From: Chloroflexota bacterium
GTDB taxonomy: Bacteria; Chloroflexota; Anaerolineae; UBA4142
DNA length: 64,000 bases
Direction: 5' to 3'
Assembly: GCA_016208315.1 (NCBI GenBank)
Contig: JACQYF010000082.1
Span: forward strand, 1-64,000
Shown here: positions 16,507 through 24,074 of the stretch, piece after piece
Layout: every line of letters begins with the position of its first letter
Numbering within the stretch: the stretch's first letter is position 1
Program-made: the position numbers and the translations under genes
Notes under the pieces: model-generated
Database searches by the model: none
Told to the model about the DNA's origin: nothing
The model's input: the letters and a program-made list of their open reading frames with translations, nothing else

Positions 16507-16562
16507 GTATGGGAGTGTGGGAGTATGGGAGTCCCCGCGCCCATACTCCCACACTCCCATAC
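16507..16562. repeat. Perfect octamer-period palindrome between thrC and DUF89 genes
   Basis: A 23-nt arm (16507-16529, units GTATGGGA/GTGTGGGA) and its exact reverse complement (16540-16562) surround a 10-nt loop. The right arm ends at the base adjoining the threonine synthase stop codon (16563-16565). Both neighbouring genes are on the minus strand. Confidence 0.9.
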
Positions 16563-17786
16563 TTACAGAATCTTGCTCGCCAACTCCGGATCGCGCGGGT
16601 CCAACACGGGATACTCGCCCGTCACCAACTCCGGCGTCTTCAAGCCGCTGCCCGTGTTGAATAGGACGACCGTCTCTGCCGGTTTGAGAAAACCTTCCAC
16701 CATCAGCTTCTTGTACCCCGCGTACGTGGCGGCCCCTTCCGGCGCGGCAAAAACCCCTTCGAGCCGCGCCATCGCGTACATCGCCTCGACGATCTCTTGA
16801 TCAGAGACCATGACGCCCGTGCCGCCGCTCGCGCGCATCGCGTCGAGCATCAAATAGTCGGCGATCGCGACCGGGACGCGGATGCCGGGCGCGAGCGTGC
16901 GCGCGTTGGGCCATAGGTCGGCGTGACGTGCGCCGTCGTGGAATGCTTTGACGATGGGCGCGCATCCTTCTGCTTGAACGGAAATCATCTTGGGGCGTTT
17001 CGCGCCGATCCAGCCCAGTTGCTCCATCTCTTCAAACGCTTTCCACATTCCGACAATACCCGTCCCGCCACCGGTCGGATACAATATCGCGTCCGGCAAC
17101 TCCCAATTGAAATGCTCGGCCAGTTCGTAGCCCATCGTCTTTTTGCCTTCGGCGCGATAGGGCTCCTTGAGCGTGGACACGTCGAACCAGTTGCGCGCGC
17201 TCGCGTTGTCGCGCACGATTTTGCCCGCGTCGTTGATGAGACCCTTGACGAGATAGACATGCGCGCCGTAGACGAGTCCTTCCTTCTTCATCATTTCCGG
17301 CGTGTCTTCGGGAACGAAGATATAAGCATCAATCCCGGCCCGCGCGCCATACGCGGCCAACGCCGCGCCCGCATTACCCGCGGACGGCATCCCGATCGCC
17401 TTCACGCCCAATTCTTTCGCCTTCGATACCGCCGCCGACAGACCGCGCGCCTTGAAACTGCCGGTCGGATTCAGCCCTTCCTCTTTGATAAATACCTTCC
17501 CCGCGCCGAACTCGCGGCCCAGGTTGTGCGCCGCGAGCAGCGGTGTATAGCCCTCGCCTAAGGTGACCACGTTCGCCGCGTCGCGCACGGGCATCACTTC
17601 GAACCAGCGCCACATGTTGCCGGGCCGCGTGCGCGCATCATCCCGCGTAAAACGCTTGCGCGCCGCGGCGAGATCATAGCGCGCGTACAGCACCTTGCCG
17701 CACGCGGGACACGTCGTGTGAATCTCTTCCGCCGAATACGTCTGGCGGCAGTTCGTGCATTCGAGATGGCTCAGGTAGCTCTTCAA
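16563..17786 (-). CDS. thrC: Threonine synthase
   Basis: This PLP enzyme converts O-phosphohomoserine to threonine. It is 407 residues from the chosen TTG at 17786, which has AGGAG five bases upstream; the frame is open further but shows no similarity. An N-terminal zinc ribbon (Cys 10, 13, 26, 29) is followed by the PLP lysine in NPTGSFKARG (Lys 112), the SAGNAGAALAAY loop and the phosphate-binding GGGTG near residue 220. The zinc-ribbon form is the archaeal/Chloroflexota-type threonine synthase. It stands alone, without other threonine-pathway genes in the window. Confidence 0.93.
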   Translation of the reverse strand: MKSYLSHLECTNCRQTYSAEEIHTTCPACGKVLYARYDLAAARKRFTRDDARTRPGNMWRWFEVMPVRDAANVVTLGEGYTPLLAAHNLGREFGAGKVFIKEEGLNPTGSFKARGLSAAVSKAKELGVKAIGMPSAGNAGAALAAYGARAGIDAYIFVPEDTPEMMKKEGLVYGAHVYLVKGLINDAGKIVRDNASARNWFDVSTLKEPYRAEGKKTMGYELAEHFNWELPDAILYPTGGGTGIVGMWKAFEEMEQLGWIGAKRPKMISVQAEGCAPIVKAFHDGARHADLWPNARTLAPGIRVPVAIADYLMLDAMRASGGTGVMVSDQEIVEAMYAMARLEGVFAAPEGAATYAGYKKLMVEGFLKPAETVVLFNTGSGLKTPELVTGEYPVLDPRDPELASKIL

Positions 17787-17857
17787 GGGGTTCTCCTGTG
17801 GAATGGTGAATTCAATGTATAACGAGAGGGCGCGGATGTCAAGGAACGGACACACCC

Positions 17858-17886
17858 TTGAAAATCCCTTTCACCTTTGGTACAAT
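17858..17886 (+). promoter_or_regulatory. Sigma70-type promoter for the TPR-aspA operon
   Basis: TTGAAA (17858-17863), a 17-nt spacer and TACAAT (17881-17886). It lies 56 nt before the TPR gene start, in the divergent gap with thrC. Confidence 0.65.
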
Positions 17887-17941
17887 GACGCCCACTGAAA
17901 TCCGTCGTGGCTTGTCTCCGCAAGCTGCAGGAGGAATTCCA

Positions 17942-18283
17942 ATGGCCAAAGACTCGGCACACGAACCCGAACTGACCGAAGGCGAAGCGGTTAAGCATTT
18001 CGAGCGCGCAGCAAAGGACAACCCGGACGCGACCTCGCACTTTAACCTCGGCAGCGCGTATTATGTGGCCCACAATCTCGACGACGCCTTGCGAGAATTC
18101 CAGCAGGCGGTTGCGCTCTCGCCGGGGCTGGATCACGCGCATTATTATCTCGGCGTGATTTACAAGGCCCGCGGCGACCAGGGCAAGGCGCGCGAGGAAT
18201 TGGAAAAGGTCGTCAAGGGTAGCGGGAACCCGCTGCTGAAGAATCAAGCTCAGATCCAATTAAAGTGGCTCAACGGCAAATAG
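17942..18283 (+). CDS. Small tetratricopeptide repeat protein
   Basis: This 113-residue cytoplasmic protein consists of about two and a half TPR units: EAVKHFERAAKDNPDATSHF, LGSAYYVAHNLDDALREFQ and HYYLGVIYKARGDQGKAREE. These form a helical scaffold for protein contacts. ATG 17942 follows AGGAGGAATTCC closely, which decides the start over an in-frame upstream ATG. It slightly precedes the aspartase gene (stop 18283, next ATG 18289), so the two are co-transcribed. A specific partner cannot be inferred. Confidence 0.85.
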   Translation: MAKDSAHEPELTEGEAVKHFERAAKDNPDATSHFNLGSAYYVAHNLDDALREFQQAVALSPGLDHAHYYLGVIYKARGDQGKAREELEKVVKGSGNPLLKNQAQIQLKWLNGK

Positions 18284-18288
18284 GGGCG

Positions 18289-19707
18289 ATGGCTATGGCC
18301 GATCGAATTGAGAAGGATTCGCTGGGCACGATCAATGTCCCAGAGAACGCGCTGTGGGGCGCGCAGACTCAGCGCGCGATTCAGAATTTCCCGATCAGCG
18401 GATTGAAACCATATCGCGCGTTTGTCTGGGCGATGGCGCTCATCAAGCGCTCCGCGGCACAGGTGAATCGCGACCTCGGTTTGCTCGATCCCCAGATGGC
18501 CGACGCAATCGTGACCGCGGCGCAAGAAGTGCTCGACGACAAGTGGGAATCGCAATTCGTCGTTGACCCTATCCAGGCGGGCGCCGGCACGTCGCACAAT
18601 ATGAACGTGAACGAGGTCATCGCCAATCGCGCCAACCAACTGCTGGGCTATTCAATCGAAGATGCGAAAAAACCGGTCAACCCTAACGACCACGTCAATA
18701 TGGCCCAGTCCACCAACGATACCATCCCGACCGCGATTCGGCTCGGCGCGCTGTGGCGCCTGGCCGAACTGCTCGGCAAGCTCGACGCGCTCGCGGACGC
18801 GCTGGACGACAAGGCGCGCGAGTTTGACGCTATTGTGAAATCGGGGCGGACGCATTTGCAGGACGCGGTGCCGGTGCGATTGGGCCAGGAGTTCGGCGGG
18901 TACGCGCAGGCCGTGCGCTACGACCGCGAGAGGATCGTTACGGCGAGCGATCACCTACGGCGGCTCGGCATCGGCGGGACGGCGACGGGCACGGGGCTGA
19001 ACGCGCACGCGGATTATCATCGGCGGATGATTGAGCGGATTAACGGAATAACGGATCTGCAAGTCCGCAGTTCGGGCAATCTATTTGAATCCATGCAATC
19101 TATGGCGGACGCGGCGGATTTTTCCGCGGCGATGAACACGCTCGCGCTCACGCTCACGCGCATCGCCAACGATTTTCGCCTGCTTGCTTCGGGGCCGACG
19201 ACCGGACTGGACGAGATTCGCTTGCCCGCGGTGCAGCCCGGCTCGTCCATTATGCCCGGCAAGGTCAACCCGGTGCTCGCCGAGATGCTGAATATGGCGT
19301 GCTACCAAGTGATGGGCGATCATCTGACCGTTTCGCTTGCGGCAGCCGCGGGCCAACTGGAATTGAACGTGATGATGCCGATTCTCGCGTATAACCTGTT
19401 CCAAATGCAGGATATTTTGATCAACGCCGTGGATGCGTTCACGACCAAGTGCGTCGTCGGCATCACGGCGAATCGCGAAAAGGCCGAAGCGTGGCTGGCG
19501 AAGAGCGCGGTCCTCGTAACTGCGCTCAATCCGGTCATCGGCTATCTTAAAGCCGCCGAGGTTTCGAAAGAGGCGATGGCGCGCAACGTGCCAATCCGGC
19601 AGGTCGTTCTGGAAAAAGGGTATTTGACCGCAGCGCAGCTCGACCGGATCTTGGACGTGCGCGCGATGACGGAAGGCGGCATCATGGGTGTGGGCAGCGG
19701 AGGGTAG
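18289..19707 (+). CDS. aspA: Aspartate ammonia-lyase (fumarase/aspartase superfamily)
   Basis: This class II lyase of 472 residues most likely interconverts aspartate and fumarate plus ammonia. The superfamily signature GSSIMPGKVNP is at about residue 318. The blocks GRTHLQDAVPVRLGQEFGGY, GIGGTATGTGLNAHADYH and AGQLELNVMMPILAYNLFQ match aspartase more closely than fumarase C, where the region reads HTRHDA or similar. That call is from memory of the families, so fumarase remains possible. ATG 18289 follows GGGG after the TPR stop; ATG 18295 is the alternative. Confidence 0.85.
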   Translation: MAMADRIEKDSLGTINVPENALWGAQTQRAIQNFPISGLKPYRAFVWAMALIKRSAAQVNRDLGLLDPQMADAIVTAAQEVLDDKWESQFVVDPIQAGAGTSHNMNVNEVIANRANQLLGYSIEDAKKPVNPNDHVNMAQSTNDTIPTAIRLGALWRLAELLGKLDALADALDDKAREFDAIVKSGRTHLQDAVPVRLGQEFGGYAQAVRYDRERIVTASDHLRRLGIGGTATGTGLNAHADYHRRMIERINGITDLQVRSSGNLFESMQSMADAADFSAAMNTLALTLTRIANDFRLLASGPTTGLDEIRLPAVQPGSSIMPGKVNPVLAEMLNMACYQVMGDHLTVSLAAAAGQLELNVMMPILAYNLFQMQDILINAVDAFTTKCVVGITANREKAEAWLAKSAVLVTALNPVIGYLKAAEVSKEAMARNVPIRQVVLEKGYLTAAQLDRILDVRAMTEGGIMGVGSGG

Positions 19708-19711
19708 GGAT

Positions 19712-21157
19712 GTGAATGCGGCGCTACAACGGATAGCGCGTTGGTTCAGATCGGACGGCTCCTCCGACGAACTTGCTTCACGACTCGCCGCCATCGTCAC
19801 GTTTTCGGAAGACGCCATTATCGGCAAAGACCTCGACGGAATCATCACGACCTGGAACGCCGGCGCGGAGCGGCTCTTTGGCTACCGCGCCGCGGAAGCC
19901 ATCGGTCGCTCGATTCGATTTCTCCTTCCTCCCGACCGAATCGGCGAAGAGCAGCCCCTTCTCGAAAAGATTCGGCGCGGCGAGCACGTCGCGTCTTTCG
20001 AAACCGTTCGGCTGCGTAAAGATGGCACGCCCGTTCCGGTCTCTATATCCATCTCGCCGATTCGCGACGCGTCGGGCCGGATCGTTGGCGCTTCGAAAAT
20101 CGCGCGCGATATCACCGCGCGGAAAGCGGCCGAGGCGCGCATCCTGCGCCACAACCAGGAACTGCGCGCCCTCAACGCCGTGACGACCGCGATGAACGAG
20201 CATGCCGACCTCAAGACGATCTTGACCCGCGCGCTGCAAGAGATGGTCACGCTGGGCGGGGGTGATGTGGCAGAGACGCACCTCTGCAATTCAGAGAACG
20301 AACTGATTTTCACCGCGCACTATCGTCTCCCCGCGCGCTTTGTCGAAGGTTCGCAGAGATTCCACTTTCAAGCCCAACAGGGCATTCCCGGTCAAGCCCT
20401 GGCGCGCCGCGCGCCCGTCTTTGTCCCCGACATCGCGAACGAGCCGGCTTATCTGCGCCGCGATCTGGCCGCCGAAGCGGGTTTCCGTTCACTGTTGTGC
20501 GTGCCCCTCATCGGAGCGCAGAATCTGCTGGGGACATTTACCCTGTACAGCTACCAGCCGCGCGAGTTCGCCGAAGATAGTCGAACGCTCTTTATGATTA
20601 TCGGCCGCCAATTGGCCGCGGCGGTGGAACGCGCGCGCCTGTACGAACAAGTGCAGCACCTCGCGGTCGCAGACAGCTTGACCGGCATTTCCAATCGCCG
20701 CCATTTCTTTAATCTAGCCGAGCGCGCCGTCAGCACGGCGCGCCGCTACAAACACCCCATCTCAGCCATTATGATTGACCTCGATCATTTCAAGCAGATC
20801 AACGATCGGTACGGGCACGCGACCGGCGATCAAGCTCTGCGGACCGTCGCCGAAGCGTGCCGCCGGCACATCCGCAGTGTGGACATCCTGGGACGGTATG
20901 GCGGAGAGGAATTCACGATTCTGTTGCCCGAAACCAATATTGCCAAGGCGCGCCAGGTCGCGGAACGGCTGCGCCAGTCTATCGCCGACACGCCGCTTGA
21001 ATCCCCGCAAGGTCCGATCCGGCTTGCCGCGAGCGTCGGCGTGGCGACCAGTTCCGACAGCAAATTGGATTTGCTCGCTCTGCTGAACCACGCCGATCAA
21101 GCGATGTACGGCGCCAAGCGCGCGGGCGGCAATGCCGTCGTCGTGCAGATTGTTTAA
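19712..21157 (+). CDS. PAS-GAF-GGDEF diguanylate cyclase
   Basis: This soluble protein of about 481 residues makes c-di-GMP from GTP. A PAS domain (about residues 25-145, with EDAIIGKDLDGIITTWNAGA) is followed by a GAF domain (about 165-310) and a GGDEF domain. The active site reads GRYGGEEFTILLPE, and an RxxD inhibitory site (RSVD) stands five residues ahead, so product inhibition is expected. GTG 19712 is chosen because GGAGGGTAGGGA lies before it. It has no membrane segment, so PAS and GAF should sense cytoplasmic or redox signals. It follows aspA with a 4-nt gap. Confidence 0.9.
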   Translation: MNAALQRIARWFRSDGSSDELASRLAAIVTFSEDAIIGKDLDGIITTWNAGAERLFGYRAAEAIGRSIRFLLPPDRIGEEQPLLEKIRRGEHVASFETVRLRKDGTPVPVSISISPIRDASGRIVGASKIARDITARKAAEARILRHNQELRALNAVTTAMNEHADLKTILTRALQEMVTLGGGDVAETHLCNSENELIFTAHYRLPARFVEGSQRFHFQAQQGIPGQALARRAPVFVPDIANEPAYLRRDLAAEAGFRSLLCVPLIGAQNLLGTFTLYSYQPREFAEDSRTLFMIIGRQLAAAVERARLYEQVQHLAVADSLTGISNRRHFFNLAERAVSTARRYKHPISAIMIDLDHFKQINDRYGHATGDQALRTVAEACRRHIRSVDILGRYGGEEFTILLPETNIAKARQVAERLRQSIADTPLESPQGPIRLAASVGVATSSDSKLDLLALLNHADQAMYGAKRAGGNAVVVQIV

Positions 21158-21158
21158 T

Positions 21159-21185
21159 GTAGGTCAAGATGCCATCTTGACCTAC
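21159..21185. repeat. Short perfect palindrome after the GGDEF gene
   Basis: GTAGGTCAAGATG (21159-21171) and CATCTTGACCTAC (21173-21185) are exact reverse complements around one base, three bases after the stop codon. No T-run follows. Its right half also provides the -35 box of the next promoter. Confidence 0.8.
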
Positions 21186-21206
21186 GGCCAACGGCTGTGC
21201 TATCAT
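21177..21206 (+). promoter_or_regulatory. Promoter for sod and the 2-oxo acid dehydrogenase genes
   Basis: TTGACC (21177-21182), an 18-nt spacer and TATCAT (21201-21206). The -35 box is inside the right arm of the palindrome, so hairpin or cruciform formation could affect it. Confidence 0.5.
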
Positions 21207-21291
21207 CTTCGTCAAATCCTCGCGGAAAATTCTTGGACGGGCCGCCTGTGTTTCGGCTCGGCCCGTTTACCCACATAAGGAGCGACCCAAA

Positions 21292-21897
21292 ATGGCAAAC
21301 CAAATCACTGCGAAGCAATTCGCCTCGTTCCAAAAGGACTTGGACGGCATCTCCAAGCGGACGATGGAAGAGCACTATAAGCTCTACCAGGGCTATGTGA
21401 ACAAATACAACGAGATCATGAACAAGATACAAGCCCTGACCCCCGACGATTACAAAGCGGCCAATCCAACTTACTCGCTGATTCGCGAACTCAAGGTCGA
21501 ACTCGCGCGCGCGGTTGGCGGCGTCAAGAATCACGAACTCTACTTTAACCATCTCGGCGGCAAGGGCGGCAAGCCGAGCGGCGCGCTGCTCACCCAGATC
21601 GAAACTGATTTCGGTTCGTATGACAAGTGGCTCTCCGACTTTAAGGCAACCGGCATGGGCGCGCGCGGCTGGGCCTGGCTCGCCTGGGACCGCGACTGGA
21701 GCTATTTGTTCAACATGATCGGCGACGAACAGTATTCATTCCCGGTCTGGAACGCGGTGCCGGTCCTCGCGATGGACTGCTTCGAGCACGCGTTCTTTAT
21801 TGACTTTGGCGCCGCCAAAGCCGCCTACATTGACAAGGTTTTCGCGAACCTCGATTGGGCCGACGTCGAAAAACGGTTTCAGGCGTGGAGGACTTAA
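21292..21897 (+). CDS. sodB: Superoxide dismutase, Fe/Mn family
   Basis: This 201-residue enzyme dismutates superoxide. The four metal ligands are visible: His28 (EEHYKLY), His81 (KNHELYFNHL), Asp162 and His166 (MDCFEHAF). The usual Trp-rich region is GARGWAWLAW. The metal (Fe or Mn) cannot be fixed from sequence. GGAG lies before the ATG. The stop TAA shares its last base with the ATG of the E1alpha gene, so dismutase and dehydrogenase are translationally coupled, an uncommon arrangement. Confidence 0.94.
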   Translation: MANQITAKQFASFQKDLDGISKRTMEEHYKLYQGYVNKYNEIMNKIQALTPDDYKAANPTYSLIRELKVELARAVGGVKNHELYFNHLGGKGGKPSGALLTQIETDFGSYDKWLSDFKATGMGARGWAWLAWDRDWSYLFNMIGDEQYSFPVWNAVPVLAMDCFEHAFFIDFGAAKAAYIDKVFANLDWADVEKRFQAWRT

Positions 21898-22958
21898 TGG
21901 CTACGATGCAAGTGGCAGAACAACTTGCCGCAAAGGTCGAAGCGAAACACCGTCGCCTCGGTCTGAGTGATAACCAAGTGCTCGAAATGTACTGGTACAT
22001 ACTGCTCTCCCGCCGGCTCGACGAGCGGATGTGGATACTGCACCGGCAGCACGAGGTGGCGTTCCATATTTCCGGCATCGGGCACGAGGGCACACAGGTC
22101 GGCGCGGGGTTCGCCTTGCGCAAAGGGCACGATTGGATTCACCCGTATTATCGCGATATGGCGCTGGCGCTCGCGCTGGGCATGACGCCGCGCGATCTAA
22201 TGCTGGCGCTGTACGGCAAGCAAGGCGATCCCGCGTCCGGGGCACGCCAAATGCCCGCGCACTATGGCAGCCGCGCGCTCAAAATCGTGACCGGCTCCAG
22301 CCCGGTGGCGACACAAATTCCGCAAGCGTCGGGCATCGGTTTTGCGATCAAGTACAAGGGCACCGACGAAGTGGTGCTGACGTGTTTCGGCGAAGGCGGC
22401 ACGGCGGAAGGCGATTTTCACGAAGCGCTAAACTGGGCTGGGATTTACAAGCTGCCCGTGATTTTCCTCTGCGAAAACAATCAATACGCGATTTCCGTTC
22501 CAATGCACAAGGAAATGCCGGTGCAGAATGTGGCCGACCGCGGGGCCGCGTACGGCATGCCCGGCGTCATCGTGGACGGCAACGATGCGATTGAAGTCTA
22601 TCGCGTGATCCGCGAAGCGGCCGAGCGGGCGCGCCGCGGCGAGGGCGCAACCCTCGTCGAGGCCAAGACCTATCGCCCGGTCCCCCACTCGTCGGACGAC
22701 GACGACCGCACGTACCGGACGCGCGAAGAGGTCGAGGCCTGGAAGAAAAAAGACCCCATTTTGAAAATGCGGCAATATCTCGATAGCATTGGCTTGCTGG
22801 ATGAGAAACGAGCGCAAGAATACGAAGCGCGCGCGAAAGAGGTCGTGGACGACGCGAACCAATTCGCCAAGAACGCGCCGTTCCCGCCCGCCGAAGCGGC
22901 GCTGGAACAAGTGTGGGGAGAATTGCCGAAACAGTCAACAGTGAACAGTAAACAGTAA
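21897..22958 (+). CDS. 2-oxo acid dehydrogenase E1 component, alpha subunit
   Basis: This thiamine-diphosphate subunit (353 residues) decarboxylates a 2-oxo acid and passes the acyl group to lipoyl-E2. The TPP/Mg motif runs from GEGGTAEGDFHEALNWAG to ENN near residue 200. The phosphorylation-loop-like region is HSSDDDDRTYRTREEV. The HRQHEVAFHISGIGHEG segment near residue 55 is more like branched-chain 2-oxo acid dehydrogenase than pyruvate dehydrogenase. The last residues (KQSTVNSKQ) and the TAA come from the heptamer repeat that starts at 22929, so the true domain ends before them. E1beta and E2 follow; no E3 gene is in the window. Confidence 0.92.
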   Translation: MATMQVAEQLAAKVEAKHRRLGLSDNQVLEMYWYILLSRRLDERMWILHRQHEVAFHISGIGHEGTQVGAGFALRKGHDWIHPYYRDMALALALGMTPRDLMLALYGKQGDPASGARQMPAHYGSRALKIVTGSSPVATQIPQASGIGFAIKYKGTDEVVLTCFGEGGTAEGDFHEALNWAGIYKLPVIFLCENNQYAISVPMHKEMPVQNVADRGAAYGMPGVIVDGNDAIEVYRVIREAAERARRGEGATLVEAKTYRPVPHSSDDDDRTYRTREEVEAWKKKDPILKMRQYLDSIGLLDEKRAQEYEARAKEVVDDANQFAKNAPFPPAEAALEQVWGELPKQSTVNSKQ

Positions 22959-23005
22959 ACAGTCCGCTGCTCACTGTTCACTATTCACTGTTCACTGTTC
23001 ACTGG
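22929..23005. repeat. Heptamer-period inverted repeat, E1alpha/E1beta junction
   Basis: Left units AACAGTC/AACAGTG/AACAGTA (22929-22962) face right units TCACTGT/TCACTAT (22971-23005). The left arm is inside the E1alpha gene and encodes its last nine residues and stop; the right arm ends at the GGAG of the E1beta ribosome binding site. Confidence 0.85.
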
Positions 23006-23013
23006 AGTTTGAC

Positions 23014-23997
23014 ATGCCTACTTTGACAAACATCGAAGCAGTTACCCGGACACTGCAAGAAGAAATGCGGCGCGATCCGAATATTTTTATCACGGGCGAA
23101 GATGTCGGCGTGCGGGGCGGCGTCTTTCGCGCGACCAAGGGCTTGATCGAAGAGTTTGGCGAAAAACGCGTGGTGGACTCGCCGCTTTCGGAATTGTCCA
23201 TCATCGCGATCGGCATCGGCGCGGCGATCTATGGGCTGCACCCCGTTTGCGAAATCCAGTTCGCCGACTATATCGCGCCGGCGTTCAACCAGATCGTGAA
23301 CGAGGCGGCGCGTTTTCGCTATCGCTCGAACGGAGCGTACCCCTGCCCGATGGTGATTCGCACGCCGTATGGCGGCGGCATCGGCGGCGGCCTGTATCAC
23401 TCGCAATCCATCGAGGCCTATTACTCACACGTGCCGGGTCTCTACGTGGTTGCGCCTGCGACGCCGTATGACATCGCGGGAATGCTGCGGTACGCGTTTC
23501 AGGTGCAGGACCCGGTGCTCTTTCTCGAACACAAAAAAGCGTACCGCATGATCAAGGGCGACGTGCCCGACGACTATTACACGATCCCGTTTTCAAAAGC
23601 GGACGTCAAACGCCAGGGCACCGACCTGACCGTGATCGCCTACGGCTTAATGCTGCACCTCGCGCTCGAAGCCGCGCAGCGCGTCGCCGCCGACGGCATC
23701 AGCGTCGAGGTAGTGGACCCGCGCACGCTCAACCCGCTCGACAAAGATACGATTCTCAGCTCGGTCAAGAAAACCGGCAAGGCGCTCATCGTCCACGAGG
23801 ACAATTTCACGCTGGGACTCGGCGCGGAAATCGCGGCGCTCATCGCGGGCGAGGCGTTCGAATTTCTCGATGCGCCCGTCATGCGGCTCGCCGGCCCGGA
23901 CATTCCCGCGGTCCCCTTCAGCCAGCCGATGCAGGATTACTTCATGCCCAACGCGGACAAGATCGAAGCAGCAATCCGCAAACTGGCGAGATACTAG
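23014..23997 (+). CDS. 2-oxo acid dehydrogenase E1 component, beta subunit
   Basis: This 327-residue partner of E1alpha completes the thiamine site. Family marks are FITGEDVGVRGGVFRATKGL, VDSPLSELSIIAIGIGAAIYG, PVCEIQFADYIAPAFNQIVNE and the C-terminal transketolase fold (DLTVIAYGLMLHLALEAAQ, then VVDPRTLNPLDKDTI). GGAG precedes the ATG. The gene ends directly at a perfect palindrome. Pyruvate, acetoin and branched-chain substrates all remain possible; sequence flavour favours a branched-chain type. Confidence 0.93.
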   Translation: MPTLTNIEAVTRTLQEEMRRDPNIFITGEDVGVRGGVFRATKGLIEEFGEKRVVDSPLSELSIIAIGIGAAIYGLHPVCEIQFADYIAPAFNQIVNEAARFRYRSNGAYPCPMVIRTPYGGGIGGGLYHSQSIEAYYSHVPGLYVVAPATPYDIAGMLRYAFQVQDPVLFLEHKKAYRMIKGDVPDDYYTIPFSKADVKRQGTDLTVIAYGLMLHLALEAAQRVAADGISVEVVDPRTLNPLDKDTILSSVKKTGKALIVHEDNFTLGLGAEIAALIAGEAFEFLDAPVMRLAGPDIPAVPFSQPMQDYFMPNADKIEAAIRKLARY

Positions 23998-24059
23998 CGT
24001 GAAACGTAAAACGTAAAACGTAACATCCGCTCTTTACGTTTTACGTTTTACGTTTCACG
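23998..24059. repeat. Perfect 26-bp heptamer-period palindrome, E1beta/E2 junction
   Basis: Left arm 23998-24023 (units GAAACGT, AAAACGT) and its exact reverse complement 24034-24059 surround a 10-nt loop. The first base directly follows the E1beta TAG. The E2 ribosome binding site TGGAG comes immediately after the right arm. Confidence 0.92.
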
Positions 24060-24074
24060 CCTTTGGAGTTTCAC

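Noticed and set aside
14984-16552. Minus-strand open frame of about 522 codons overlapping the DUF89 gene
   Set aside because: It is in another frame of the same strand, Arg/Ala-rich and without motifs, while the DUF89 frame has clear metal-site motifs.
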